A DNA stretch of 64,000 bases, taken from Dyadobacter luticola. Lineage in GTDB: Bacteria; Bacteroidota; Bacteroidia; Cytophagales; Spirosomataceae. This document shows positions 30,294-39,510 of this stretch, one piece after another. The DNA lies in NCBI RefSeq assembly GCF_005860805.1, contig NZ_VCEJ01000008.1:248001-312000 (forward strand), read 5' to 3'. The translations under genes and the position numbers were made by a program. Each line of letters begins with the position of its first letter. The first letter of the stretch is position 1. The notes beneath the pieces are model-generated. The model did no database searches and was not told the origin of the DNA. It worked only from the letters and a program-made list of their open reading frames with translations.

Positions 30294-31418
30294 TTATAAT
30301 GTCAGGGATATCACCTCGCAAATCTCAAAAATCGAACTTTCCGACAAATCGGAACCTGATGGCAGGCATAATCCTCTTCGAAATAAATTCTCAGCTACCT
30401 CACCTCCCCAGTATTCACATTTTGTAAAAACCGGTTGCAAATGCATAGGCTTCCATAGCGGCCTGGACTCGATGTTTCTTGCCTCTAATGCTAACCTTAT
30501 TTTTTCCGGAGTTACACTTTCAGAAGTTTCAGATAGCAAAAGCGCAGTCAGCCAGCGGTTAGAAAACGCAGCCGGTGGTTCTTCCTGGAAGCGAATATTT
30601 TCAACCCCACCTAAATGTCTTTTATAAACGGCAAAGTTGCGCCTTCTCTGCAAGACGCGCTCGGGTAGCACTTCCATTTGTCCCCGCCCGATTCCGGCGG
30701 AAATGTTGCTCATACGGTAGTTATAACCAATTTCTTTATGTTCGAAATGCGGGACAGGTTCACGCGCCTGGGTTGCCAGGTAGCGGGCTTTTTCAATGTA
30801 TTTTTGGTTTGAAGAAACCAGTGCGCCGCCTCCCGATGTGGTTATGATCTTGTTTCCATTAAAAGAGAATATCCCCAAATCACCGAATGTACCGAGTTTT
30901 TGCCCTTCATATTCCGATCCCAGCGCCTCGGCTGCGTCCTCGATCAAGACCAATCCATACTTTTCACAAATCGATTTGATATCAAGAATCTTGCAAGGCA
31001 TGCCATATAAATGCACGCAAATAACGGCTTTTGGTTTTTTACCGATGCGCTGGTAATGTTTGATTGCATTTTCCAGGGCGTCCGGGCAAACATTCCAGGT
31101 GTCAGGCTCGCTATCGATAAATACGGGAATAGCATTGAGATAAGTGATCGGATTGGCGGAGGCAGCGAAAGTGAGCGACTGACAGAGAACAAGATCACCG
31201 CTTTGAATCCCCAGAACGCACAATGCTAAATGCAATGCAGCTGTCCCAGAGGCGAGCGCGACAACATTTTTCGCACCGGTATATTCCCTTAAATTATTTT
31301 CAAAGGCGTCAATATTCGGCCCGATAGGCGCAATCCAGTTCGTATCAAAAGCTTCCTGGATGTATTTCATTTCATGCCCGTTCATGTGCGGAGGCGAGAG
31401 CCAGATTCTCGGAGTCAT
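30294..31418 (-). CDS. DegT/DnrJ/EryC1 aminotransferase (PglE-like)
   Basis: These PLP enzymes aminate nucleotide keto-sugars. The 374-residue protein has the family N-terminus (RIWLSPPHMNGHEM), the PLP-binding ASGTAALHLAL near residues 56-66, the cofactor Asp in LIEDAAEALGS, and the catalytic Lys190 in FSFNGNKIITTSGGG. Length is typical. With the acetyltransferase and phosphoglycosyl transferase upstream it matches pglE of UDP-N,N'-diacetylbacillosamine pathways. The 4,6-dehydratase (pglF) needed to supply the keto-sugar is not here. Confidence 0.88.
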   Translation of the reverse strand: MTPRIWLSPPHMNGHEMKYIQEAFDTNWIAPIGPNIDAFENNLREYTGAKNVVALASGTAALHLALCVLGIQSGDLVLCQSLTFAASANPITYLNAIPVFIDSEPDTWNVCPDALENAIKHYQRIGKKPKAVICVHLYGMPCKILDIKSICEKYGLVLIEDAAEALGSEYEGQKLGTFGDLGIFSFNGNKIITTSGGGALVSSNQKYIEKARYLATQAREPVPHFEHKEIGYNYRMSNISAGIGRGQMEVLPERVLQRRRNFAVYKRHLGGVENIRFQEEPPAAFSNRWLTALLLSETSESVTPEKIRLALEARNIESRPLWKPMHLQPVFTKCEYWGGEVAENLFRRGLCLPSGSDLSESSIFEICEVISLTL

Positions 31419-31429
31419 AGTATGTGAGT

Positions 31430-32020
31430 TTAATGTTTAATAACTCTGCCGGGATTTCCGCAGACAGTAACATTGTCGGGAATGTCGCGGATAATGACAC
31501 TCCCTGCGCCTATGACGCAATTTTTACCAATAACAATATTGGGGACGAGAGTAGCACCGGCACCAACCAATGTAAAATCGCCGACCGTGACCGATCCACA
31601 AACAATAGCGCCCGGAGCGATATGAACAAAATCACCAATCACCGCATCGTGCTCTACGATCGCGCCCGTATTGATAATGCAATGATTGCCGATCCGGGAT
31701 CCAGCTTGAATTACCACCCGGTGCATCACAAAATTACCCGCTCCGATGTTGATATTGTTTGTGATCAGAGCCGAGGGATGTATCACATTTACAAAGCGAT
31801 GACAAATACGCCGGGCAATGTTGCCCCGAGTAGCATTGTCACCTATTGCAAGGACGATCGGTTCTTCCGGAAATAGGTTTGGCGAATAAGGGTAAACAGG
31901 ATAATCTAGAAACTGATTTATCCCAACATCGTCATCAAAAACGGCAGTTATCGAACCTCCATCCGCATTGATGACGTCACAAATTACTTTCGCATGACCG
32001 CCAGCTCCGTATACGATCAT
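31430..32020 (-). CDS. NeuD/PglD-family sugar N- or O-acetyltransferase
   Basis: The 196-residue protein starts with a small Rossmann-like substrate domain (MIVYGAGGHAKVICDVI, the NeuD/PglD signature) and continues with a left-handed beta-helix of hexapeptide repeats (IGAGNF, IGDFVH, VGDFTL, IGKNCV). His124 in IVEHDAVIGD fits the catalytic histidine of this family. It acetylates an amino-sugar nucleotide. Its start overlaps the stop of the sugar transferase gene by four bases (ATGA), so the two are translationally coupled, and the aminotransferase follows after 11 bases. Confidence 0.88.
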   Translation of the reverse strand: MIVYGAGGHAKVICDVINADGGSITAVFDDDVGINQFLDYPVYPYSPNLFPEEPIVLAIGDNATRGNIARRICHRFVNVIHPSALITNNINIGAGNFVMHRVVIQAGSRIGNHCIINTGAIVEHDAVIGDFVHIAPGAIVCGSVTVGDFTLVGAGATLVPNIVIGKNCVIGAGSVIIRDIPDNVTVCGNPGRVIKH

Positions 32021-32604
32021 AATCCTGAGCCTTTAAATTTTTCGAAACCTACTTCGCCAGGCGATACAATTCCTCGACATTGAAATACCCTTTTGACAGT
32101 CAGAAGCAGAATTTCAAAATCCAGTTTGAAGGATTGATTTTGGACATACCATAAATCAAAAGCGAATTTATCTTCCCAGCTGATTGCATTCCGACCATTC
32201 ACTTGCGCCAGCCCGGTAATGCCCGGACTTACCGAATGTCTCTTTCGCTGCTCAGTATTATATAGTGTCAGATATTCCGTCAGTAAAGGTCGCGGCCCTA
32301 CAAGGCTCATATCCCCACGCAGCACATTCCAGAGTTGTGGCAATTCGTCGAGGGACGATTTTCGAAGGAGATGTCCGATGAATGTAATGTGCAGTTTTCG
32401 AGGCGAAGCTTCTCGCATCGACCGAAATTTGATCAGGCGGAAAACCTTTTCATTTTTCCCTGGCCTTGCTTGAAGAAAAAACGGTCTTCCTGAAAAATGA
32501 AACCACAGCAAAACAGTCAGAAAAATAAAAAGCGGGAACAGGATGATCAATCCCGTCACCGCCAAAAAAATGTCGAATGTCCTTTTTCCAAATTTTCGAT
32601 ACAT
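32017..32604 (-). CDS. Monotopic phosphoglycosyl transferase (PglC-like sugar transferase)
   Basis: The 195-residue enzyme has one N-terminal hydrophobic re-entrant helix (KRTFDIFLAVTGLIILFPLF), the small-PGT motif IKFRSMRE, catalytic Asp-Glu in SLDELPQLWNVLRGDMSLVG, and PRPLL with GITGLAQVNGRN. This core transfers a sugar-1-phosphate to undecaprenyl phosphate, the first membrane step of O-antigen, capsule or protein glycan synthesis. It leads the cluster. Only 14 bases separate it from the upstream fused E1 gene, so promoter position is unclear. The final product is unknown. Confidence 0.9.
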   Translation of the reverse strand: MYRKFGKRTFDIFLAVTGLIILFPLFIFLTVLLWFHFSGRPFFLQARPGKNEKVFRLIKFRSMREASPRKLHITFIGHLLRKSSLDELPQLWNVLRGDMSLVGPRPLLTEYLTLYNTEQRKRHSVSPGITGLAQVNGRNAISWEDKFAFDLWYVQNQSFKLDFEILLLTVKRVFQCRGIVSPGEVGFEKFKGSGL

Positions 32605-32618
32605 GAAATCAAACCGCG

Positions 32619-35027
32619 TTAGAATAGCTCCGGATACTGTTCGGGCGCTGCTTCTCGCATGATTTGATATACAGTTTCAAAAATATCGTCCATATTGGGT
32701 TTCGAAAAATAATCCCCGTCAGACCCGTAAGGCGGGCGGTGATCCTTGGCAGAAATGGTTACCGGCGCGGCATCCAGCCAGCGGTAAGCATTCTGTTTCT
32801 CAACCACTTGCTGCATCATATAACCCGATGCACTCCCCGGTAAATCTTCATCTGCGAAGATTACCCGGCTGGTTTTTTTGATAGACTCTACAATGCTACT
32901 GTTAATGTCAAACGGCAAAAGTGTCTGCACGTCAATTACCTCAGCATCAATGCCGACATGCTGTAATTGAGAAGCGGCCTCCATTACAATACGACACATT
33001 GAACCATAAGTAACAATCGTAATGTCTTTTCCTTCGCGGATAATTTCAGGAATGCCGAGCGGGACACACATTTCGCCGATATTATCAGGCAATGTTTCTT
33101 TCTGACGGTAGGAATTGAGCGGCTCCACCACCAGCGCAGGGTCGTCGCCTTTTAGTAAGGTGTTATAAATGCCCGCCGCCTGGGTAAAGTTTCTTGGAAC
33201 AGCTACGTGCATCCCGCGCAAGCTGCTGAGGATGGTACCCATCGGTGAGCCCGAATGCCAGATACCTTCCAGCCGGTGACCTCTTGTCCTGACAATCAGC
33301 GGGGCTTTTTGGCCACCAGCCGTGCGATAGCGCAGGGAAGCAAGGTCGTCCGTCAGTGTTGCCAAGGCGTAATAAACGTAATCGAAATACTGAATTTCCA
33401 CAATCGGACGTAAGCCACGCATGGCCAGGCCGATTCCCTGACCGATAATAGTCGCTTCGCGGATGCCGGTGTCTGTAATCCTTAACTCTCCGAAACGCTC
33501 CTGCAAACCGGCAAACCCCTGATTTACATCACCGATCATCCCGATATCTTCTCCCAGCGCCACTATCGCCGGATTTTTTTCAAACTGAGAATAAAAAAAC
33601 GAGCGGATCACTTCCCGACCGTCCACAACCGCACTTTGGTCTGAATAAGTCGCCGCAATGGGCTCTACAAGCAGGGGAGATTCAGGCGTTTCGCTGTAAA
33701 GATGGGTATTGAAGCGGGCCGCATTTTCTTGCAGATGGCTGCGGAGATATTCTTTGAGGGAGTCTTTAACCGGATTTTCTTCTTTGCCGACGTTCCGGAG
33801 CGCTTTCCGGATACTTCCTATAAAATCGCGTCGGGTAGGCAGGTAAGTCTTTGAAAGTTCCAGGACAACATTGCTGAGATCGCTGGCAAATTTACTGGCT
33901 TTACCTGTTTCCTGCAGCAGCTGAATGGTTTCAAGATACTCTCTGTCAAGCTCTTTCCGGTAAGCCTGCCAAGCCTGGTTTCTTGCCTGATAAGCTGTTT
34001 CCTTCGCCTCTGTTTCTATTTGTTCAAGTTCTTCGTCGGTCGCATAGCCATTTTTGAGAATCCAGTCACGGAATCGAATGTTGCAATCGTGCTCAATTTC
34101 CCAGCCCAGTCGCTGCTTCGATTTGTACCGCTCGTGAGAGCCCGAAGTGGAGTGTCCCTGCGGCTGGGTAAGTTCCGTAACATGAATCAGCACAGGCACT
34201 TGCTCTTCCCGGCAGAGGGCGGCAGCTTTCTGATAGGTTTCGATCAATGTTGGATAATCCCAGCCATGTACCGTAATAATTTCCATCCCGGGTTCATCTT
34301 CATTGCGCTGCAAACCGGCCAGTGCTTTTGAAATACTGCCTTTCGTCGTTTGGTACTCGATCGGGACGGAAATGCCGTATCCATCGTCCCAAACCGAAGT
34401 GAGCAGCGGGATCTGCAAAACACCCGAAGCATTCATCGCTTCCCAAAACATGCCCTGGGAAGTGGATGCATCACCGATCGTGGCGAAAACTATTTCTTTT
34501 CCCTGACGGGTAAAGTTCGTAAAACCGTGTAGTTCTTTATTTTCCCGGAATAATTTTGAGGCGTAGGCAAGGCCTACTGCCCGGGGAATCTGGCCCGCTG
34601 TGGAAGAGATATCACAAACGGAATTGTACAATTTAGTCTGGTCAAGCCACTTGCCGTCTTCATCGAGCCAGCGGGTAGAAAAATGGCCGTTCATAGACCT
34701 GCCGCCGGTACTGGGCTCATGTTCGAGATCCGCGTGCGCGTACATTTGCGCGAAAAATTCCTGCCAGGTCAAATTGCCCAAAGCTGCTTCGATTGTCTGG
34801 TCGCGGTAGTAGCCCGAGCGGAAATCTCCCTGCTTAAAAGCCCTTGCAAGTGCAATTTGCGCCACTTCCTTACCGTCCCCGAAGATGCCAAATTTGGATC
34901 GACCGCCCATGGTATCCTTTCTCCCCAGCAAGCTTACCTGACGACTTTCGCACGCTAAACGATAGTCCTGGATAATATTTTCTTTACTGAGAACACTGGA
35001 ACCGGTTAAACTGTCATTTTCAAGCAT
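32619..35027 (-). CDS. Fused E1 (alpha plus beta) of a branched-chain 2-oxoacid dehydrogenase complex
   Basis: The 802-residue protein (ATG at 35027; an earlier TTG is also open) joins an alpha subunit (residues about 20-370, with thiamine-diphosphate motif IGDASTSQGMFWEAMNASGV) to a beta subunit (about 470-800, with AIVALGEDIGMIGDVNQGFAG and IVEIQYFDYVYYALATLTDD). Such fusions are typical of Bacteroidota and decarboxylate branched-chain 2-oxoacids with E2 and E3. Neither partner is in the window. The nearby acyl-CoA carboxylase beta (40576) and HIBADH-like (42211) genes belong to the same catabolic area. Another E1 beta, unfused, lies at 55156. Confidence 0.9.
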   Translation of the reverse strand: MLENDSLTGSSVLSKENIIQDYRLACESRQVSLLGRKDTMGGRSKFGIFGDGKEVAQIALARAFKQGDFRSGYYRDQTIEAALGNLTWQEFFAQMYAHADLEHEPSTGGRSMNGHFSTRWLDEDGKWLDQTKLYNSVCDISSTAGQIPRAVGLAYASKLFRENKELHGFTNFTRQGKEIVFATIGDASTSQGMFWEAMNASGVLQIPLLTSVWDDGYGISVPIEYQTTKGSISKALAGLQRNEDEPGMEIITVHGWDYPTLIETYQKAAALCREEQVPVLIHVTELTQPQGHSTSGSHERYKSKQRLGWEIEHDCNIRFRDWILKNGYATDEELEQIETEAKETAYQARNQAWQAYRKELDREYLETIQLLQETGKASKFASDLSNVVLELSKTYLPTRRDFIGSIRKALRNVGKEENPVKDSLKEYLRSHLQENAARFNTHLYSETPESPLLVEPIAATYSDQSAVVDGREVIRSFFYSQFEKNPAIVALGEDIGMIGDVNQGFAGLQERFGELRITDTGIREATIIGQGIGLAMRGLRPIVEIQYFDYVYYALATLTDDLASLRYRTAGGQKAPLIVRTRGHRLEGIWHSGSPMGTILSSLRGMHVAVPRNFTQAAGIYNTLLKGDDPALVVEPLNSYRQKETLPDNIGEMCVPLGIPEIIREGKDITIVTYGSMCRIVMEAASQLQHVGIDAEVIDVQTLLPFDINSSIVESIKKTSRVIFADEDLPGSASGYMMQQVVEKQNAYRWLDAAPVTISAKDHRPPYGSDGDYFSKPNMDDIFETVYQIMREAAPEQYPELF

Positions 35028-35143
35028 AAGCAAAAAGGAACGGGATTGAATCCGTAGTTAAATTACATTTTTTTGGATGGACACCAAAATCAGGCCGCAA
35101 AATAATAAACGCTCCGGTTGTCCGTATAACTTTTACAAGCTTC

Positions 35144-35161
35144 TGTTAATATTGGTTAACA
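35144..35161. promoter_or_regulatory. TGTTAA/TTAACA inverted repeat between the E1 and DUF1573 genes
   Basis: TGTTAA (35144-35149) and TTAACA (35156-35161) are separated by six bases in a divergent intergenic region. Similar half-sites occur at 8803-8810 and 27568-27581. Possibly an operator, but AT-rich DNA makes such dyads common. Confidence 0.3.
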
Positions 35162-35236
35162 ATTATTATTTTTCTCATTAATGCATTAATCTTGTTTGCT
35201 AAAAATTGTTTCACCACTAAATATATAGTCACGATT

Positions 35237-35638
35237 ATGAAAGTGTTTTTTTCAGCGCTGGTTCTTTTGGTAGGTCTTTCTACCGTTAGTTTTGCTCAAA
35301 AAGGTGTTTTGAAATTCAAAGAAGAAACACACAAATTTGGTAAAGTACCTCAGGGAACTCCTGTAACGCATGAGTTTACCTTCGTTAACACAGGTACCGA
35401 CCCGATCGTCCTTTCCAATGTTACCGTTTCTTGCGGATGTACTACACCGGTTTGGTCGAAAGACCCTGTATTGCCAGGAAAAACGGGATCTGTAAAAGCT
35501 ACTTTTAATGCAGCTGCTTCTGGTCCTTTCAATAAGCCTGTTACGGTTTTCAGTAACACAGAAGGTGGATCAATTACTTTATATCTGAATGGTGAAGTGG
35601 TGCCTAAGGCTGCTGCTGCAAAGACATCGTCCAAGTAA
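35237..35638 (+). CDS. DUF1573 family exported protein
   Basis: The start is the ATG at 35237 (MKVFFSALVLLVGLSTVSFA), giving a signal peptide, and an open upstream extension is not used. The 133-residue protein is one ASPM-SPD-2-Hydin-like Ig domain with the DUF1573 core: THKFGKVPQGTPVTHEFTFVN, in which NTGTDPIVL and SCGCTTPVW follow. These are abundant, uncharacterised periplasmic or surface proteins in Bacteroidota. A terminator follows. Confidence 0.88.
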   Translation: MKVFFSALVLLVGLSTVSFAQKGVLKFKEETHKFGKVPQGTPVTHEFTFVNTGTDPIVLSNVTVSCGCTTPVWSKDPVLPGKTGSVKATFNAAASGPFNKPVTVFSNTEGGSITLYLNGEVVPKAAAAKTSSK

Positions 35639-35659
35639 TTTTTTCCGAAGACATTCATT

Positions 35660-35685
35660 AAGGCCGGCCTGCAAAGGTTGGCCTT
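35660..35685 (+). terminator. Terminator after the DUF1573 gene
   Basis: AAGGCCGGCC (35660-35669) and GGTTGGCCTT (35676-35685) form a 10-bp stem with two G-U pairs, followed by TTTTG. Confidence 0.85.
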
Positions 35686-35704
35686 TTTTGTTTTCAGGGG
35701 TAGG

Positions 35705-38611
35705 TTAATATGCGGCCCGGTCGTAGAATGAGCGGCGGCGGGTCACTTTTAAATCCTGCAAAATCGCGGATTTAACTTTCAATGTGAAGTTGTAATTACT
35801 TACCCGTGAGGCCGCTCCCGCAAAAGGTGTCCAGCTGAAACTCATATCCCAGCAATGCAGGTCGCGGTATAAGGTAAGCGAGGTAATGGTCGGAGAGAAT
35901 GCCGTAAAGTCAAAACCGGTATTGATACTGATCTTGAAATTCTTGGACAAGCTCAGGTCGCCCGTAGCCTGCACCGCCTGGATCAATTGCGCCTTGGAAA
36001 GTCCTGGCTTCGTTAAACCGAAGTTATAGTTCAGCGATAAATTCCAGGGTACATTGAAATCCACATATAGATCCGGGTTTTGCTGAACAAAGTCTTTCGC
36101 AGCCTGTAAATCCTCCGTAGCCGCGGCATTGTTGGCCGTATTGGGCTGCGTTTTATTCTTATCCGTGCTTTTCGGGTTGAAACTGGTACCCAATGTAAAG
36201 CCCATGCTTTGCAAGTTTGCCAATCCCTGGCCCTGCGTGATCGCATATTTGTTCACCTTAGTACCCACCTGGTTGGTCAAAATCCTCGGATTGGCCTCGT
36301 AAGCATACGGATCCAGGTTCATGTTGAAGTTCAGGTTCAGATTCCTGCCAATCCTTGCATTCGCATTGATGGTAATGTTGGATAAATTCAGCGAATCCGC
36401 CAGCAGGTTATAACTTCCGCCCAAACTCAGGTTATCCAGCAGCGATACCTTTTCAAACTGCGTGGCGGCGGTGTCACTTTTCGTTTTCAGCTTCATTTCA
36501 AAAGAATTGTTCAAGCTGAAAGAAACTACGCTGGAAGCCAGACCATTACCCACCCCGCTGCCAATTCCCCGGAAACGCGAAAGGTTATACTCCTTGATCT
36601 CGCCACTCGTGCTGCGGACATTTATTTTTTGATAAAAACCAAAAGCGTCACCCGTGAAATCTGGTGTATAAGTGAATGACAAAGAAGGGATTACAGTATG
36701 CCGGATAGCTTCCAGCCGCTTGCCGCGTATGAAGAATGTCCCATAAAAGCGTGTATTCATTCCCGCCCCGAAGTTGTAGGAATATTCCGTCCCGGCCTGC
36801 TTCAATGTATCGATCGTCACCCGGTTATCTTCGCCTACCCGATAGTTATATTGTTTGGTAAAAACTTCACCTTGTAGCGAAATGCTCGGGGTAATGTTGA
36901 TAAACCGTAAAACCTTAAAGTTGGGAAGCGAGATCGGCAGACTGTACCGACCGGTAAATTGCGCATCCTTCAACATTTGAGGCAGGTTACCAATGTTGAA
37001 TGGTATTACCTTGGTTGTATTGAGGCGAGAAGTATCAATGTCGTTAGCGATCGTAAAACCAAGTCGTGCGGCAGAAGTATCGATGGATGTCAGGGAGTTC
37101 GTCAGGGTGTAGTTTCCACTAAAATCCAAACCTAGACGAAAGCTTTCATACCACCGGCCGGTGCCGCCTTTCAATGCAAAAGGTGCGATTTGGTTGACGC
37201 CGAAACTGAAATCGGAGGATACGTTTGTCTTACCGCCTTTTCGTTTGTTTCCATCATTTGGATCAGCCTGACCAAAGTTTTGGTTCACCCGTAAACTTGC
37301 AGCCGCACGCATATATTGCCCGAATGTCCGATTGTATTGAACCGATGAGCTTGCAACATTGGAAATGTACTTCTGCGTGTTGAATTCCTGAAACTGGTTG
37401 TAACTATTGCTGCTGACATTCACATTCGCAGAAAACTGAGAGTTTCCCCGCGGTTTTGGAGCGTGAGACCATAACACGCTGAAATCATTGGTTACACCTC
37501 TCCCCAGCAATCTATCGATTTCATCACTCGATTTATTTTTGTTGAAACGAAAAGCAAAGTTACCACTGTACTGATAGCGCTTGATATAAGTAGATTGAAG
37601 GCCCACACCCCAGCTTCCAGTTGAATAAATCTGCCCTGTCACAATCGCATTCACATATTCACTAATCGCAAAGTAATAGCCGCCATCACGTAGATAAAAT
37701 CCACGTCCGTTGGGTTCCTCGCCATAAGTTGGAATGATAATCCCGCTGGTACCGCTTTCTTTTTTCTTGGGAAAAGGAAAAAACCCGAAGGGTAATGCAA
37801 TCGGTAGTGGTACGTCGCTGATTACCAGGTTGAATGGTCCGGAAATAACCTGTTTTTTATTGACCATCTTGATCTTCGGCGCATTGATAAAATAATGCGG
37901 GTGAGTCAGGTTACAGGTCGTGTAAATAGAATGCCTGATGTAAAAGTTACCCTCGGCATCTTTTTTCACCTTTTCGCCCCGGATATTCCCGTCGCCTTCC
38001 TGCGTCACAATGCCCTGGATCAGCGCTTTTTGCGACTTGAAGTTGTACCTGATTTCCTTCGTATTGTAAGTCTCCGGGCCATCCTTGAAAATGGGTTCTC
38101 CCACCATCTTTTTAGAAGTGGAATCGAATGTACCTATCGCGTAAACTTCATTGGTCACCCAGTTGAGGCGGATGTAATTAGCTTGGAGATTAATGGTACC
38201 ATACGTCACTTCCGCGTTACCATATAAGTGCACCTGTTTGAGGACCGCGTCCATGATCGTCGAATCTTCGGCGGTATACTGGACGGTATTTTGAAGATCG
38301 TCGGGATTAGATAAGGTATCCGTGGCCGTGGAATCGGACGTTAAACCGTTGTTAATTAAAGAAGTATCTCCCTTTGCGAGGGCAGCATTGGACGTACCAG
38401 CCTTACCGGTACCTGATGTATCTGCGCCGGTTTTTTGATTTGCTTTAAGAAGAGAATCCGCTGATTGCTTGTCAGAAATGGAAACTTTCTGCTTACTCTT
38501 ATTTTTCCCGGACCCCCTTGTTCCCTGCCTTATACAGCCTAATGTGCTGAGCAGGAGAAACACCGCTACTACAGACGATATAATAATCGCCTTTCTTTTC
38601 AGTTCTAACAA
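35705..38611 (-). CDS. lptD: LPS assembly protein LptD (Bacteroidota type)
   Basis: The 968-residue protein has a hydrophobic N-terminal signal with a possible lipidated Cys (LSTLGC), a Ser/Thr/Lys-rich linker (about 30-105), an OstA-like periplasmic jellyroll (about 110-270, with LYGNAEVTYGTINLQANYI), and a long C-terminal barrel with PFGFFPFPKKKESGTSGII at its entry. LptD receives LPS and inserts it in the outer membrane with LptE. No ATG is in frame near the start: a stop lies seven codons upstream and the first usable codon is TTG at 38611. It is divergent from the amidase gene. lptE is not seen here. Confidence 0.87.
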   Translation of the reverse strand: MLELKRKAIIISSVVAVFLLLSTLGCIRQGTRGSGKNKSKQKVSISDKQSADSLLKANQKTGADTSGTGKAGTSNAALAKGDTSLINNGLTSDSTATDTLSNPDDLQNTVQYTAEDSTIMDAVLKQVHLYGNAEVTYGTINLQANYIRLNWVTNEVYAIGTFDSTSKKMVGEPIFKDGPETYNTKEIRYNFKSQKALIQGIVTQEGDGNIRGEKVKKDAEGNFYIRHSIYTTCNLTHPHYFINAPKIKMVNKKQVISGPFNLVISDVPLPIALPFGFFPFPKKKESGTSGIIIPTYGEEPNGRGFYLRDGGYYFAISEYVNAIVTGQIYSTGSWGVGLQSTYIKRYQYSGNFAFRFNKNKSSDEIDRLLGRGVTNDFSVLWSHAPKPRGNSQFSANVNVSSNSYNQFQEFNTQKYISNVASSSVQYNRTFGQYMRAAASLRVNQNFGQADPNDGNKRKGGKTNVSSDFSFGVNQIAPFALKGGTGRWYESFRLGLDFSGNYTLTNSLTSIDTSAARLGFTIANDIDTSRLNTTKVIPFNIGNLPQMLKDAQFTGRYSLPISLPNFKVLRFINITPSISLQGEVFTKQYNYRVGEDNRVTIDTLKQAGTEYSYNFGAGMNTRFYGTFFIRGKRLEAIRHTVIPSLSFTYTPDFTGDAFGFYQKINVRSTSGEIKEYNLSRFRGIGSGVGNGLASSVVSFSLNNSFEMKLKTKSDTAATQFEKVSLLDNLSLGGSYNLLADSLNLSNITINANARIGRNLNLNFNMNLDPYAYEANPRILTNQVGTKVNKYAITQGQGLANLQSMGFTLGTSFNPKSTDKNKTQPNTANNAAATEDLQAAKDFVQQNPDLYVDFNVPWNLSLNYNFGLTKPGLSKAQLIQAVQATGDLSLSKNFKISINTGFDFTAFSPTITSLTLYRDLHCWDMSFSWTPFAGAASRVSNYNFTLKVKSAILQDLKVTRRRSFYDRAAY

Positions 38612-38617
38612 ATAGAG

Positions 38618-38625
38618 TATTTTTG
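38618..38625 (+). promoter_or_regulatory. -7 element for the amidase-MCE unit
   Basis: TATTTTTG matches TAnnTTTG and lies 60 bases upstream of the amidase ATG. No clear TTG stands at -33. Confidence 0.35.
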
Positions 38626-38685
38626 CATATTAATTTCAAAATTAGCAGAGAAACCTCTTACGAGTTACGCCCCAATTAAAAAATA

Positions 38686-39483
38686 ATGTTAAAAGTTCTT
38701 AAACTGGTAATTGTTGCAAGTTTTTTGCTCGCAAGTGTCTCTTTTATAATCCGACAAGAACCGGACGCCCACAAATCCCCAAGTAAAGTAAATACCGTTG
38801 TGATCGACGCCGGCCACGGTGGAAAAGACCCTGGAACACGGGGAAGCCGCACCAAAGAAAAGGATGTTGCGCTGGCCGTAGCGCTCGAACTGGGCCGCAA
38901 AATCAAGGAAGAGACGCCAGAAGTTAAAGTACTTTTTACCCGCTCCACCGACGTTTTTATTGAATTGGGTGAGCGCTCGGCTTTTGCCAACCGCAACAAT
39001 GCCGACCTTTTTATTTCCATACATTGCAATGCAACGCCCAGCTCACGGTCGGTTCGGGGAACTGAAAGTTATGTAATGGGTTTACACAAAACACAAGGCA
39101 ACCTGGAAGTGGCGAAACGTGAAAACTCGGTAATCTTGCAGGAAACCAATTACAAGCAAAAGTACAAGGGGTTTGATCCTAATTCCCCGCTGGCACATAT
39201 CATGCTGGCCAATTACCAGAGTGCATTTATTTCAAGCAGTCTTCGTCTGGCAGACCTAATCGAAAAAAAGTTTAAGTCTGTTTCGGACCGGGATAGCAGA
39301 GGCGTGAAACAAGCTGGGTTTCTGGTGTTATGGCGGTGTGCAATGCCCGCGATCCTGATAGAAACCGGTTTTTTATCCACACCCGACGAAGAAGATTACC
39401 TTCGCTCAGAAGACGGGCAGGAGGAAATTGCGGAATCCATTCATCAGGCATTTATGGCCTATAAAAAAGATATGGACCGCTAA
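38686..39483 (+). CDS. N-acetylmuramoyl-L-alanine amidase (Amidase_3, AmiC-like)
   Basis: The 265-residue protein has a signal anchor (MLKVLKLVIVASFLLASVSF) and the Amidase_3 zinc site: VVIDAGHGGKDPGTRG (first His), Glu in ERSAFANRNNADLF, SIHCNA (second His) and catalytic Glu in ILIETGFLSTPDEE. It cleaves the lactyl-alanine bond in peptidoglycan, needed for cell separation. It is followed after 27 bases by the MCE gene in one transcript, a pairing that recurs in Bacteroidota. Confidence 0.92.
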   Translation: MLKVLKLVIVASFLLASVSFIIRQEPDAHKSPSKVNTVVIDAGHGGKDPGTRGSRTKEKDVALAVALELGRKIKEETPEVKVLFTRSTDVFIELGERSAFANRNNADLFISIHCNATPSSRSVRGTESYVMGLHKTQGNLEVAKRENSVILQETNYKQKYKGFDPNSPLAHIMLANYQSAFISSSLRLADLIEKKFKSVSDRDSRGVKQAGFLVLWRCAMPAILIETGFLSTPDEEDYLRSEDGQEEIAESIHQAFMAYKKDMDR

Positions 39484-39510
39484 ATGAGTGAATTCTAATA
39501 AATTTAGTCC

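Noticed and set aside
31424-31876. A 150-codon plus-strand frame opposite the acetyltransferase
   Set aside because: Its Asn/Thr-rich repeats are the complement of the hexapeptide repeats of the real gene.
27568-35161. TGTTAA/TTAACA dyads as a shared operator of several genes
   Set aside because: Only three instances with different spacing were found in AT-rich DNA, too few to claim a regulon. They are listed as weak features only.
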